Below are positions 45,594 to 56,020 of a stretch of 64,000 nucleotides of DNA, piece after piece. The DNA lies in the NCBI GenBank assembly GCA_051294375.1, contig CM119265.1:26077748-26141747 (forward strand). Reading direction: 5' to 3'. This stretch comes from Paraspadella gotoi. Lineage: Eukaryota > Chaetognatha. Position 1 is the stretch's first letter; each line of letters starts with the position of its first letter. The notes under the pieces are model-generated. The model had not been told where the DNA came from, did not search any database, and worked only from the letters and a program-made list of their open reading frames with translations. Both the position numbers and the translations under genes were made by a program.

Positions 45594-45928
45594 AAAAGCC
45601 CTCAGGACATAACAATTCAAAGCTAATTACCAAGCACCAAAGACAAGAAGCCCTCAGGACATAACAATTCAAACCGCTTATCCAGCAGCAAAAGACAAGA
45701 AGCCTCAGGACATGACAATTCAAACGCTTATCCCAAGCACCAAAGACAAGAAGCCCTCAGGACATGACAATTCAAACCGCTTTATCCCAAGCACCAAAGA
45801 CAAGAAGCCCTCAGGACATGACAATTCAAACCGTTATCCGAAGCAGCAAAGACAAGAAGCCCTCAGGACATGACAAATTCAAACCGCTTATCCCAAGCAC
45901 CAAGACAAGAAGCCCTCCAGGGACATAA
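45594..45928. repeat. 52-bp minisatellite, 7 copies
   Basis: Units start AAGCCCTCAGGACAT at about 45,596, 45,648, 45,700, 45,751, 45,805, 45,857 and 45,909. Each continues with ACAATTCAAACCGCTTATCC and AAGCACCAAAGACAAG. Units are highly similar but carry single-base indels, so no frame is conserved. Confidence 0.9.
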
Positions 45929-46043
45929 CAAAACAGGAACGTCGTTTCCTTCTTTTTCCTTCCTTTCACGACGCAACCATAATTCAGCGGAATTTCCTTC
46001 CTTGAGCGGAAAAGAGGAATTTCTCTTCCGGATCGCGGATTGA

Positions 46044-46045
<2 letters not shown>

Positions 46046-46074
<29 letters not shown>

Positions 46075-46117
46075 AGAGAAGAGAGAGAGACAGGAGGAGA
46101 GAGAGACTGAGAGAGAG
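46046..46117. repeat. (GA)n microsatellite
   Basis: GA runs with AAG and AC interruptions. Confidence 0.9.
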
Positions 46118-46477
46118 AGACGAACCTTAGCTTTTAGTTCTACAGTTTGTTTTTTTATCGTTTGTCCTTCAATTCTTTTTAGTTTTTTTCTTTTTCATAC
46201 ATTTTGTCCTTTTGTGTCACTTTTTTCTTGAGTTTATTGTCTCGTTAAATCCATTTTTTCTATCCTTTTGATCGTTTTATGCCATTTTTTTCCCCGATAC
46301 ATGAAAAGATATCGTTTAATTCGCAAGAGAGACTACTTTAATAAAAACAATGAACTTATTCAGACGCGATTATGTTAAATATATTTAACTTTCCTCATTT
46401 AATAAAATAAAGTCAAGATTCACTGGACGGTCTCCTTCCGATTTTCTCTCTTCTTCTTTCATTCTTATTCTTCCCCT

Positions 46478-46521
46478 CCTCCTCTTCCTCCTCCTCCTCC
46501 TCCTCCTCCTCCTCCTCCTCC
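46478..46521. repeat. (CCT)n trinucleotide repeat
   Basis: About 14 CCT units with one CTT variant. Confidence 0.95.
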
Positions 46522-46674
46522 TTTTCTCTAAGGATGAAACCGTCTTTTAAGTTTTAACTCCCGTTTGCTCTCTCGTTGCTTCCATCCTCTGGCAGCTGCA
46601 ACGCCCCTTCGCATTCCCAACAGCCGCATCTCGGGCTTTATTGCAACCACGCCTTCAATGCAACGAGTATCCGT

Positions 46675-46930
46675 CAAGCGTCTCGCTAAATCATCCAGAA
46701 ACCAGGTCACAACATCATCCAGCAAAAGCCTCTCTACATCATCCCAAAAGCATGCCGTAACATCATCCATTAAGCGGATACTGACTACATCAAGAAATCA
46801 TGCCACAACATCATCTATCAAGAGCCTCTATATGGATGAGATGAGATGAGAGAGTCTCTACATCATCGAGAAACCATGTCACAACATCATGCGTCAAGAG
46901 GTTCTCTACATCATTCAGAAACGATGTTTC
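46675..46930. repeat. About 60-bp minisatellite with ACATCATC core
   Basis: Four imperfect units carry ACATCATCCAGAAACCA-GTC, CACAACATCATCCA-CAA and AGCCTCT. The plus-strand frame at 46,565-46,849 stays open and reads repeated TTSS-K motifs, but it ends inside the array, so it is more likely fortuitous. The unique part before it (46,565-46,675) has no recognised family. Confidence 0.7.
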
Positions 46931-47099
46931 GACTTCAAATCAACATCCAACCACTGCCCCTTCTCCCGAGGGACTTCGTATATTTCCCCTGGTGTCGATA
47001 TGATAGAAAGAACAAGAAACGTTATCGTTATTGTCGTTTTGGCCTTATTTTCCCAGAACGCCCCAAGTTATCTTAAATTTGGAATTAGGTTAATTTGTC

Positions 47100-47215
47100 G
47101 AGTTAAAAGTTTGGATAGAGGTTTGGGATAGGGATTCGGGTTAGGGACTAGTATTTAGGGGTAGAGTTTATGGTTAAGGGTTGGGGTTTGAGATTTGGTT
47201 AAGGTGAGAGAAAAC
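47100..47215. repeat. Degenerate telomere-like G-rich array
   Basis: GGTTTGGGATAGGG, GGGTTAGGG, GTATTTAGGGG, GGTTAAGGGTTGGGG and similar units. It is about 115 bp and eroded. Confidence 0.5.
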
Positions 47216-47290
47216 ATATTTAGTTTAAAATTAAGTTATAAATAAACGAATAGAAATGGGGGCTCTTGGAAAAGACACAAAAACAGAAAT

Positions 47291-47352
47291 AGAGACGGCC
47301 TCGAACTCGCGACCTCTCAGCAACGACGAGCGCATCGATAGACTTAATCCTG
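47291..47352 (-). other. tRNA-derived fragment (SINE or pseudo-tRNA)
   Basis: On the minus strand GAGCGCTCGTC-like sequence (here GATGCGCTCGTCGTTGC) is followed by GAGAGGTCGCGAGTTCGAGGCC. It resembles the anticodon arm and T arm of a tRNA, with a B-box-like GAGTTCGAGGCC at about 47,297-47,309. The acceptor stem cannot be closed, so it is not a functional tRNA. Probably the head of a tRNA-derived SINE. Confidence 0.4.
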
Positions 47353-47659
47353 GATTGGATTTCGGAAAAAGCAACAAAAAAAAAAGAGGAAGCAGAAATG
47401 AAAAGAGAGAAAAAACAAACTACGCGTTGGGGAATAAACTAGAGAAAATAGGAGAGCGAGAGATTGAGAGGAAAAAAAAGAAAAAGAAAAGCTGATAAAG
47501 TTTTTAAAGAAAAAAAAGAGAGGATGAGGAAAAGAAAAGAAAAAGGAGGAAAGGAAAGGGTCTCGAGAGAGGTGGAGGAGGAAGAGGAGGAGGGGAAGGA
47601 GGCGTGCCCCCGAGTTGAGTGCCGGAGTTCTCCCGTAAAAACGCTAGATAAGGGGAGAG

Positions 47660-47668
47660 AGAGAGAGG

Positions 47669-47716
<48 letters not shown>
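47660..47716. repeat. (GA)n microsatellite
   Basis: GA run preceded by a GGA-rich purine tract from about 47,540. Confidence 0.95.
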
Positions 47717-47719
<3 letters not shown>

Positions 47720-47982
47720 TTTTTAAACAAACATAATTTTACTTAAATCATCCATAAGAGTGAAATATATTGCCTAGAAAAATGTTACATTGAAAATATT
47801 AAATGTGAATTGTGAAAACGAATTGTTAACATACAAACGTAGAGTGAATGAATGAGACTTTGAATACCGACTAAAGAAAAAAAAACCTTTATCACCTGAG
47901 AATAAAAAGAATGAATGAAAAAAGTGGGAAAGAAAATTGATGATTTTGTAGCTAAACTAAATGATGGATGAAGAAAAACAAA

Positions 47983-48456
47983 ATGGCGGATGTGGATGGG
48001 ATTTTATCGATGAAAATATGGAGGAAAAATGAAAAGAAGAAAGTGGAGGAAAAAGGAAAGAGGAGAAAAGAGGAAGAGAGAAAAGGGAAGAGAGTAAAGA
48101 AATTAGCAAAAAGAAGAGGAAAAGAAGAGAAAAGAAAATTTGAGGAAAGAAAAGAGAAAGAAAAAAATGGAGGAAAGAAAAGAGAGGAAAGAAAGTGTAG
48201 TAAAGAGGAGGAAAAGCGAAGAAAATTGGAGGAAAGAAAAGAGAGGGAAAAAATGGATGGAAGAAAAGAAAAGAGAAGTAAAGAAAAGAGAGAATAGAAA
48301 AGAGGAGCAAAAAAAGGAAGATTTAAGAGAAGAAAAAGATGAGGACAAAGGTAAGAGGAAGATAGAGGAGCGACAAAAGACAAAAGAAAAGAAAGATTAA
48401 ATGAAGAAAAAGGAAAGAGCGAAGTGGAAAGGAGAAAGAAGGGGAAACAATTGATT

Positions 48457-48540
<84 letters not shown>
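47983..48540. repeat. Polypurine tract ending in (GA)n
   Basis: From about 48,000 to 48,540 the plus strand is nearly all A and G, ending in GA runs (48,461-48,538). A plus-strand frame starting in good context at 47,983 (CAAAATGGCGG, MADVDGILSMKIW) continues as a Lys/Glu/Arg-rich sequence to 48,297. A genuine charged protein cannot be excluded, but the composition is that of the tract. The minus-strand frame 47,952-48,728 has an Ala-rich start (KVAAAAEAAASAALAAAAE) encoded by GCT/GCA repeats. Confidence 0.6.
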
Positions 48541-48542
<2 letters not shown>

Positions 48543-48799
48543 TTTCGGAAACCCGAAAAGCCTCGAGGAAGAAAATAAAAGTTGATGGTGCTGGAGGAAG
48601 CCGAAGTTTCCGCAGCTGGAAACCTCTGGTGATTCTGCTGCAGCTGCTAACGCTGCTGACGCTGCCGCTTCAGCCGCAGCAGCTACCTTCGTTTCCTGCG
48701 AATTTTCCTCACAAAAAAAACAAAGCAAAAACTACCGCAATGAGGACGATGACGAAAACGACCATGAGAAGAATAAACATCAGTTCAAACTTCAAAACA

Positions 48800-49020
48800 A
48801 TAACGGAAATAGATGACGACGAAGACGACGACGAAGATGACGACGACGAAGAATAAGAAGAAGGCAATGAAGACGATGACAACGACGAAGACAATTATGA
48901 CGACGACGACGGCGACAACGAAGACGACGAATACAAAGAATAATAAGAAGAAAGCAACAATGACGACGACGACGATGACGACGACGACAATTACGATGTC
49001 GACGAAGACGATGATGACGA
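48800..49020. repeat. GAC/AAC/GAA trinucleotide tract
   Basis: Imperfect GACGACGAAGACGACG repeats. All three plus frames are open in parts and give Asp, Thr or Arg runs, as expected of a microsatellite. Confidence 0.85.
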
Positions 49021-49063
49021 CGTCAGGCAACTTTATAAAAAAAAAACAAGTTTGAGCAAACAA

Positions 49064-49220
49064 TGTCGGATCTGCCCACGATCATCATCGGTAATTAATT
49101 AATTAATAATTAATTAATTCAAGTTATTAATTAATTTATTAGGCAATTAATTAATCAATTTGAACCGAAATGTTTGTTTTGATTGATTAATTGACTGATT
49201 AATTAATTATTGATTAATTA
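49064..49220. repeat. CGGATCTGCCCACG motif copy followed by ATTA repeats
   Basis: GTCGGATCTGCCCACGATCAT matches the left end of the TIR candidate at 3,119 and is likewise preceded by a CpG trinucleotide tract and followed by ATTA repeats. No matching right end was found, so it may be a truncated copy. Confidence 0.5.
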
Positions 49221-49397
49221 ATTGACTTATTAATGATCGGATACGAGGAGGCAGAGATTTTGCTGCGGGGGAGGAAGGGGGAAAGAGGGTGGAGGACGAG
49301 AGAGAGGAAACGAGGAAGAAGAGAGGGAGGAGGTGGGGTGGGTGGAAGGAGAAGAATAGGTAGGGAAAGATTGTGATCTCGTGATTGGGTCGTGCAG

Positions 49398-49407
49398 GTC
49401 ACGTGAC
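49398..49407. promoter_or_regulatory. Palindromic E-box (CLEAR-type) GTCACGTGAC
   Basis: Identical decamer to 12,267-12,276. Surroundings are moderately CpG-containing, with no defined gene start. Confidence 0.25.
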
Positions 49408-49554
49408 CGTAGGTGCCTGGCAGTTGGCGATAAACGATCACCGGTTCACGAAATTGTCTAATTTTGCGTCGAAACGCGAATTAAAAAAAAAAGTTAAAAA
49501 GTTTGAGGGAAACCCATTTTGGCACTATTTTTCGAAAGAGCCCAATTTCTGTTC

Positions 49555-49640
49555 CTAATATCCTAAATATTTAACCCTAATCACCTAATCTCCTAATCTA
49601 TTTAACCCCAATACCTAATCTTTAAACTTGAACACTTACT
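49555..49640. repeat. Degenerate CCTAAT telomere-like array
   Basis: ATCCTAAATATTTAACCC, TAATCACCTAATCTCCTAATC and similar units, related to the 33.1-kb array. Confidence 0.5.
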
Positions 49641-50283
49641 TAATTTTGAATTTAAGCTGATATGGGGTGCTTTTCGAAAAATATTTTTTTGGTGTTGTTA
49701 TGACTGACATTTTTTCAGCGAAATAATTACTTCAAAACCTTCAAAACAGCTAATCAGCTAAACGTCTCGTGAAAAAACTGAAGAAAAAAAATTATCGTTC
49801 CTTTTTATTTTTTTTTATTTTCGTTTTACTTGACTTCTTCCTTTCATTGCCTTTTTCCTCGTTCTTTGTTTGGCTCGATTCATCCTCGGTTATTGCCTGC
49901 CATGCCACCCAACGGCAACGCCATGCCATGCCATGCTCTCGGAAAGCCGGAAACATTGTTTTCGCAATTCTGTATTTCTCGTTTTTAATTAGCGAATCGT
50001 TGACGGGTCNNNNNNNNNNNNNNNNNNNNNNNNNNNNNNNNNNNNNNNNNNNNNNNNNNNNNNNNNNNNNNNNNNNNNNNNNNNNNNNNNNNNNNNNNNN
50101 NNNNNNNNNNNNNNNNNNNNNNNNNNNNNNNNNNNNNNNNNNNNNNNNNNNNNNNNNNNNNNNNNNNNNNNNNNNNNNNNNNNNNNNNNNNNNNNNNNNN
50201 NNNNNNNNNNNNNNNNNNNNNNNNNNNNNNNNNNNNNNNNNNNNNNNNNNNNNNNNNGAGAGAGAGAGAGAGAGAGAGAGATT

Positions 50284-50595
50284 AAGAGAGAGAAATGTTC
50301 ACACAGGAAATGACTTACATTTTCCAACGCAAATTGTAAAAGTTGCTACTTCGTTTGATTCTTATCTTCACTTCGTGACGAAGTTATGAGTTCCATCGGA
50401 AAAAACTCATTGCAACTCGTATCTTTATTGCATCTGGCGGTTCCATTTCTGCCACGGTCACCGTTTGTGCCCCAGAGTGTTAATATAATCTTACAGCGTC
50501 GTCCTTTTATTCAGTCCCGTCGTAATATAGCGTCCTCCTGAGATGAGACAATGTGCCATCCAAATCTTGCCATTTCGTCAGATCGTACCGTCAGA
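50284..50595. repeat. Direct duplication, copy 1
   Basis: Shares ACTTCGTTTGATTCTTATCT, GAGTTCCATCGGAAAAA, TTGCATCT-GGCGGTT, CTTACAGCG and CCATTTCGTC in order with 50,730-51,060. A 248-N gap (50,010-50,257) and GA repeat precede it. No gene seen. Confidence 0.8.
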
Positions 50596-50729
50596 GACGA
50601 GAGAGAGTAAGAGACCGACGAGAGAGAGAGGGAGAGAGGAGAGAGAGAAAAAGACCTTGTTCGCCCGTGATGAAGAAGAGACGAGAGAAGGATGAGCAGT
50701 AAGAGGACGAGAATATGTCACCGAGGAAC

Positions 50730-51060
50730 ATGAAACCTTACATTCTCCAACGCAACATTGAAAAGTGCTACTTCGTTTGATTCTTATCTGCACATTCTTG
50801 ACGCAAGTTATGTGAGTTCCATCGGAAAAACTCCTCATTGCAACTGCGTTATCTTAATTGCATCTCGGCGGTTTTCCATTCTGCCACCGTTCACCGTTGT
50901 TTTTGCCCGCATGAAAGTTTAATAAACTTACAGCGACGTCCCCTATTGTTAATTTACGAGTCCCGTACCCCCTAATATAGCGTTCCTCACTGAGATACGG
51001 AAATGCTGCAGTCCCAAATCTTGGCCATTTCGTCCAGATCGGACGGCACCTAACCCACCG
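50730..51060. repeat. Direct duplication, copy 2
   Basis: Repeats 50,284-50,595 with about 20 one-base indels. As with the 4-kb unit, a gap-flanked copy sits beside a full copy. It may be a true local duplication or an assembly artefact. Confidence 0.8.
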
Positions 51061-51109
51061 AACCCGCCATTGGCTCCTGCTCAGACCGCGACCGAAGATT
51101 TCCTTTCGA

Positions 51110-51600
51110 TTTCCTTGCATTCTGCTTCGTCTTCCTGCTGTGCTGCTTCTGTCTTCTGTCTTCTTTTTCCTTTTGCGATTCTCTTTTTCTGCCGCTTCTG
51201 TCTTCTCGCTTCTGTCTTCTCGCTTCTTGTCCTGGTTCTTTCCTTTCCCGATTTCCTCTTCTGCTTCTGTTTTCCTGCTTCTGTGGTCTATTTTCTTGTC
51301 TTTCTGTCTTCTGTCCCTGCTTCATTCTTTCCCTTCTTGCCTTCCTGTCTCTGCCTTCGTGCTCCCTTTCTGTCTTCTGCTTCTTCTTTCCTTTTCGATT
51401 CTCTCTTTCTGCCTTTCTGTTTTTTCTGCTTCCTGTCTTCTGTCTTCCTGTTTTTTCTTTCCTTTTCGATTTTCTCTTCCTGCTTCTGTCCTTCTGCTTC
51501 CTGTCTTCTNNNNNNNNNNNNNNNNNNNNNNNNNGTCTTCTGTCTTCTTTCCTTTTCGATTTCTCTTCTGCTTCATTCGATTCAACTCAATTTTCTTTCT
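51110..51600. repeat. CTTCTGTCTTCT / TTCCTTTTCGATT minisatellite
   Basis: Pyrimidine-rich repeats of CTTCTGTCTTC and TTTCCTTTTCGATTCTC with variable spacing, interrupted by a 25-N gap (51,510-51,534). Plus frames give Ser/Phe/Cys runs only. Confidence 0.8.
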
Positions 51601-52087
51601 CTTCAAATTTCACAAACCCCTTTCACTTCCACTTCAGCCCGGGCGCTCCTCTGTCGTCCTCCCATTTCTACCACCTCCTTTCATTACTTTGCCACCCTCG
51701 CCACCACCTCGGCCAACCCTAATCCACCCCCTCCGTTTATCCACCCACCTGACTTCCACCTCACCTCCGTCCCCCCCTTCGTCTCTCGCCCGACCGATGA
51801 TTAGTTTAGAATGAAGATTAATTTTCTTTTTCTCTTTCTCAATTTGTCTCTCATTATTTCCTTCTTCTTCTCTCAACATTTTGCCGTTTATAATTGCCAA
51901 TTAGTTTATTCATTTTTCCGCTCATAAGTTTTCGATCATATTTTTTAAAAATATTATATTTATTTATTTTTTTTTCTTCTCATAGAATTGGCATGAGGTT
52001 GAACAGTAAAAAATAGTAATAACAAGAAAAAACGTTAAAAGAATTTTATCAAATGATTTAAAAAACTAGCATCGCAGGAGTAACAAT
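51601..52087. other. Intergenic, no gene seen
   Basis: C-rich then AT-rich sequence without recognised features. Confidence 0.5.
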
Positions 52088-52369
52088 CGGAGATCGGAGA
52101 CTCGGGCGATCTCCGCAGGAAATGGAATCGCCGAATCCCGATTGGTCAAGCATTGAACCGGAATCGACCAATCAGCTTGCAGAATAATTGGAACTGAAAA
52201 TTTTACCCACGTCGCCGATCCTCTTCCTTAGTTATAAATAGACTTAGCTTGTTATAGTTTCAGTAGCATTGAACAAGACTCCTGCGTGTGTCTCACCGTC
52301 ATCTTTATTCTCAGAATAAAATCTCATCTCGATTTCAACCATAGAAATCCATGAGCTTTTCTTTAAATG
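52088..52369 (+). mobile_element. LTR-like unit 3 (tRNA-Leu family)
   Basis: Has an inverted CCAAT (GATTGGTC at about 52,140), CCAAT (52,168-52,172), TATAAATA (52,233-52,240), AGTTTCAGTAGCATTGA, AATAAA (52,315-52,320) and a tail ending CTTTAAATG. This matches unit 2 throughout. The extended antisense tRNA-Leu follows directly. No gag or pol sequence is present downstream. Confidence 0.7.
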
Positions 52370-52416
52370 TGGTGGCAGCCGTGGGATTCGAACCCACGCC
52401 TCCGAAGAGACTGGTG
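52370..52416 (-). other. Antisense tRNA-Leu 3' half, 47 nt
   Basis: Best-preserved copy: TGGTGGCAGC, GGGATTCGAACCC, CGCCTCCGAAGAGA and CTGGTG. Read in the tRNA sense it gives CCAGTCTCTTCGGAGGCG, the anticodon-stem and variable-arm sequence characteristic of metazoan tRNA-Leu (AAG/UAG). It ends at the same tRNA position as the 38,924 copy. A further copy of the LTR-like tail (TTTTTCCTTAAATG) occurs 42 bp later at about 52,459-52,472. Confidence 0.75.
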
Positions 52417-52472
52417 TATAGTATATAGTAATCAAATCAAATCAAATCAAAATAGTAGTTTTTCCTTAAATG

Positions 52473-53342
52473 CTAGAAAATGCTCCTAAAAATGAAACTA
52501 AAAATTCGAATGGAAAATGTCAATTTTTGTTTTAATCGTTTTTAAATTTAAATATTATAATAAAATTAAAACATTTATATTGTTTTCACTGAGAAAATTT
52601 AAATTAATTCAAATTAATTAACCAAAAAAAATATACATTAAAACTTTTTATCTTTTTTTTTATTTTTAGGATTTTTTTTTTACAACGCGGTTTTCAATCA
52701 AATTTTCCCATTTTCAAAGTTATGACAAACCGAAAACAAAGCGAAAAACAAAGAAAACGACTAAAATCTTAAAAAAACATTGTTTACATTTTAATGTGAA
52801 AAGAAAAGAGTAAACAAACGAAATGGCGCCAAAAATCATTTTTACATCGTCTGTAATAAAAAAGTTAAGAGTAAAATTTTACTCGCTATTAAATATTTAT
52901 TGTCGCTTGTAAAGAAGAAAATCGCGAGAAACTGGAAGAAGAACAACAAGGAACATTATTTCATTAATTCCTAAGTTCATGTTTTAATCAAATCATTTAT
53001 TTTTTAACTAATTTTTCATTTAATTTATTCATTCATTTCTTTGTTAATTTTAATTTTTTTATTCCTTCATTGATTCCAGTCCACTCTGTTCATTCAATTC
53101 ATTCATTTCATTTAATTCTTTGATAATTCATGTTATTATATCTCTCGTAAAATCGCTATATCAAATCTACAATTTATTTTTTATTCTCTCTCTTTTTTCC
53201 AAACATAATGTTTCCATTCTAATTGACAATTCGATGACAAATACAAAAAAAACTATGCCTGTTTAATAAATTAACAAAAAAAAAATCATTTTTAATCTCT
53301 TCTATGTCTTTTACAATCGCGCTCTTGCGCTGAACCCGGATC
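52473..53342. other. AT-rich intergenic sequence, no gene supported
   Basis: AAATGGCGCCAAAAATC at 52,821 starts a 29-codon frame (MAPKIIFTSSV) that is not supported by splice sites. No other feature was seen. Confidence 0.45.
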
Positions 53343-53573
53343 TTGGCTCTCCTTGGTTCCAGCACTCAGAGCAGTGCCGTGCATGAAGAACGAGAGATGT
53401 ACGACGACGACACGATCACGTCGCACACGCACAGAGAGCAGAGACGCAGACGACGAACTACTCAGACGATAGAGACGCCTATCGAGTCCACAACCGACCG
53501 AGCAGACGACACCTCACACGACGAGAGGCAGTGGAGACCGAGACGCAGACAAAAGACGAAACACGACGGATAA
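53343..53573 (+). CDS. Possible coding segment, unrecognised
   Basis: A GC-richer unique segment. The frame reads SSTQSSAVHEEREMYDDD, then is Thr/Arg/Asp/His-rich and ends KHDG stop. An acceptor-like CTCTCCTTGGTTCCAG precedes position 53,361. The composition is low in hydrophobic residues and may simply reflect imperfect GAC repeats. No family was recognised. Confidence 0.15.
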   Translation: MALLGSSTQSSAVHEEREMYDDDTITSHTHREQRRRRRTTQTIETPIESTTDRADDTSHDERQWRPRRRQKTKHDG

Positions 53574-54180
53574 TAACCAGAGCGGAAGAGAGACCGAGAT
53601 CTTTGAAAGCCCGAGTCAACCGCAAAGCGCATCACATCCTTAACTCTAAAAAACCAGCCTCCAGCATGGAAACCTAATTTTGGACGTCCGTCGTGGGTCC
53701 TCCGTTTTCGTGCTTCATCATTCGTCGTACGTTTGTTTTAAAAAGAGCAAATATCCCCGGTTGAACACGAAAAACGAGGCACGAAACTGAGTCAGTTTTG
53801 AAAGAGAAAAAGAAGGAAAACCTAAAAAAACGTGAACGTGAAGAGTAAAACTACTACTTCTCTCCCCGATCTGTGAAAAAAAATGCCAGATACCCATCAC
53901 ACAACAAAACAACTACAATAGGATCCACGGATAAACTTGGAGGAAAAGAAATCACGGTCTATCGTCTGTATTATCTAAAAAAAAAGTTGAATAGATAGGT
54001 TAATTGAAGGTTAATGAAAAAAGCAGGAGATAAATTATGGCTTATGTAAATTTAACTCCGTGAACTAAGTTTGAAAAAAGATTTTACGTTTTTTAAGACC
54101 GTAGGTGTGCAGCGTTAGGCAGTTGCCTCGTAATCTCATTGGAGTTATCAACATGAGAGATCAGTGACGTAGGACCAGAG
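53574..54180. other. Intergenic, no gene seen
   Basis: Mixed sequence. No repeat, RNA or coding signal was recognised. Confidence 0.5.
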
Positions 54181-54184
54181 GAGG

Positions 54185-54395
54185 AGAAGAGAGAGAGAGA
54201 GAGGGAGAGAGATGAGAGAGAAGAGAGAAGAGAGAGAGAGAGAGAGAGAAAGAGAGGAGAGAGAGAGAGAGAGGAAGAGAGAGAGGAGACGAGAGAGAAG
54301 GAAGAGAGAGAGAGAGAGAATGAGAGAAAGAGATGAGAGACGAGAGAGAAGAGGAGGAGAAGAGACAGAGACGAGAGAGAGAGAGAGAGAGAGAA
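54185..54395. repeat. Imperfect (GA)n tract
   Basis: About 210 bp of GA with frequent AG, GG and AC interruptions. The Arg/Glu frame over it is not coding. Confidence 0.9.
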
Positions 54396-54534
54396 ACGCG
54401 TTTCTTTTCTTTCATCACCAGTTAAAAATAATGACAACAGCCGAACAACGACTCGATGGCGGAATCTTTTTCCGATCCCTCGAGAACCGCAGAGGCTTTG
54501 AGTTCCGACCGTCTTTTGTCTTTAAAGCCAAAGA

Positions 54535-54548
54535 CCAGCAGGGGGCGG
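54535..54548 (+). promoter_or_regulatory. Consensus CTCF-type site
   Basis: CCAGCAGGGGGCGG matches the bilaterian CTCF consensus CCASYAGRKGGCRS at all 14 positions. It lies in a GC-rich stretch between GA repeats and a decamer array. Presence of the motif is clear; occupancy is unknown. Confidence 0.45.
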
Positions 54549-54613
54549 GAGAGGGCAAAGGCGGGCAGAGACGGGCGGGGGAGAGGGCTGAGGTGGGGAA
54601 AAATTAGGCTCGG

Positions 54614-54668
54614 AATTGGGTCTGATTGGGTCTGATTGGGTCTGATTGGGTCTTATTGGGTCTGATTC
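54614..54668. repeat. Decamer array TCTGATTGGG, 5 units
   Basis: Exactly 10-bp period with one variant unit (TCTTATTGGG). Each unit contains ATTGG, the inverted CCAAT pentamer. Confidence 0.9.
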
Positions 54669-55149
54669 GATAAAAAAAGAAGGATTTTGGATGAGGAACG
54701 GAATTGAAGAAACAAAAGCTACATGACACAAATACTACCACAAATTAAATATTATTAATGGCGATTACATTATTTCCGCGAAGTCATACTTCCTTTATAC
54801 GACGACTTGGAGCCGTCAGGAAGCTATTCAAATTTACATGGATTGCTATCGCTGTTGTGGTACCCTTTGATTAAAACTCTGCAGAAATCAAAATAAATCA
54901 TAAATACTCGTACGACTTAAAAGAAAATAATTGATCAACTGAGAAAAATGTAAAAAACACTCTTAGATTCATTCACAAGGGAGGAAAAAATAAAAACAAA
55001 AAAGGGAGATGTTACAAATGAAAATCTTGGGTCAAAAATGTTAAAAAGTTAGCCGTTGAAACTATAATTTTTTTAAAAGATGTAGTAATAAATCTGACTG
55101 CAATATGTAAATTAGTTTTTCGGTTTATCAAAGAGAGGGTCCGAGGAGA
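54669..55149. other. Intergenic, no gene seen
   Basis: AT-rich unique sequence. Nothing recognised. Confidence 0.5.
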
Positions 55150-55300
<151 letters not shown>

Positions 55301-55482
55301 TGAGAGACAGAGAACATAGAGAGAGATGGCGTATTTTCTCATTCATAATGCATGAACATTTCATAAATTCTCCATTCATGATTGACCTCTAGAAAGAGTC
55401 GAGTATAAAAAAGTGAGTGAAAGGCGAATAAGCGACAGAGATCTCCTCGAGGAAATTTTTTTCGTGCTTAAGGTTTATCGTT

Positions 55483-56020
55483 GTCGTTGTTGTTGTTGTT
55501 ATTGTTTGTTGTTATGTAAGTATAATAGTAACAAGAAGACACGGTTGTGGAATAAGACGAGAAAGACGACGACGAGGACAACCGCGACAAAGGCGAGCGT
55601 GACGACGACGAAGACGACCACAATAACGACGATTACAACCACTACGACGACGACGACGACGACCACAATAACGACGACGACAACCACAACGACGACGACG
55701 AAAAAGACGACCACAACAACGACGACGACGACGACATTAACAATGATAATGACGACGACCACAATAACGAGGACCACAACCACGACGATGACGACGACGA
55801 CGACAACCAAAATGACGACGATGACGACATGACAACGCTTAATTAAAGAGGCGAACCAAGAAGAAGAAACTGAAGACAACGATGGGGAATCACAATTTTT
55901 TTTCGAACTCGCAAGAAACAAGTGGGACAACAACAACGACCACAACAATGACAACGACTAAAAAGAAAACATCAACGACAACAACGACAACAACAACAAC
56001 AAGGAAAACAACGACAACAA
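55483..56020. repeat. GTT, then GAC/AAC trinucleotide tracts
   Basis: A short GTT run (55,483-55,512) is followed by about 270 bp of imperfect GACGACAACGAC repeats (55,560-55,830) and an ACA/ACG stretch (55,925-56,020). Frames give Thr or Val runs. Confidence 0.85.

Noticed and set aside
47952-48728. 258-codon minus-strand frame with an Ala-rich start
   Set aside because: The Ala run comes from GCT/GCA repeats and the rest from GA and polypurine tracts.
55413-55954. Thr-rich and Val-rich frames of 139 and 151 codons
   Set aside because: Both are translations of the same GAC/AAC repeat on opposite strands.
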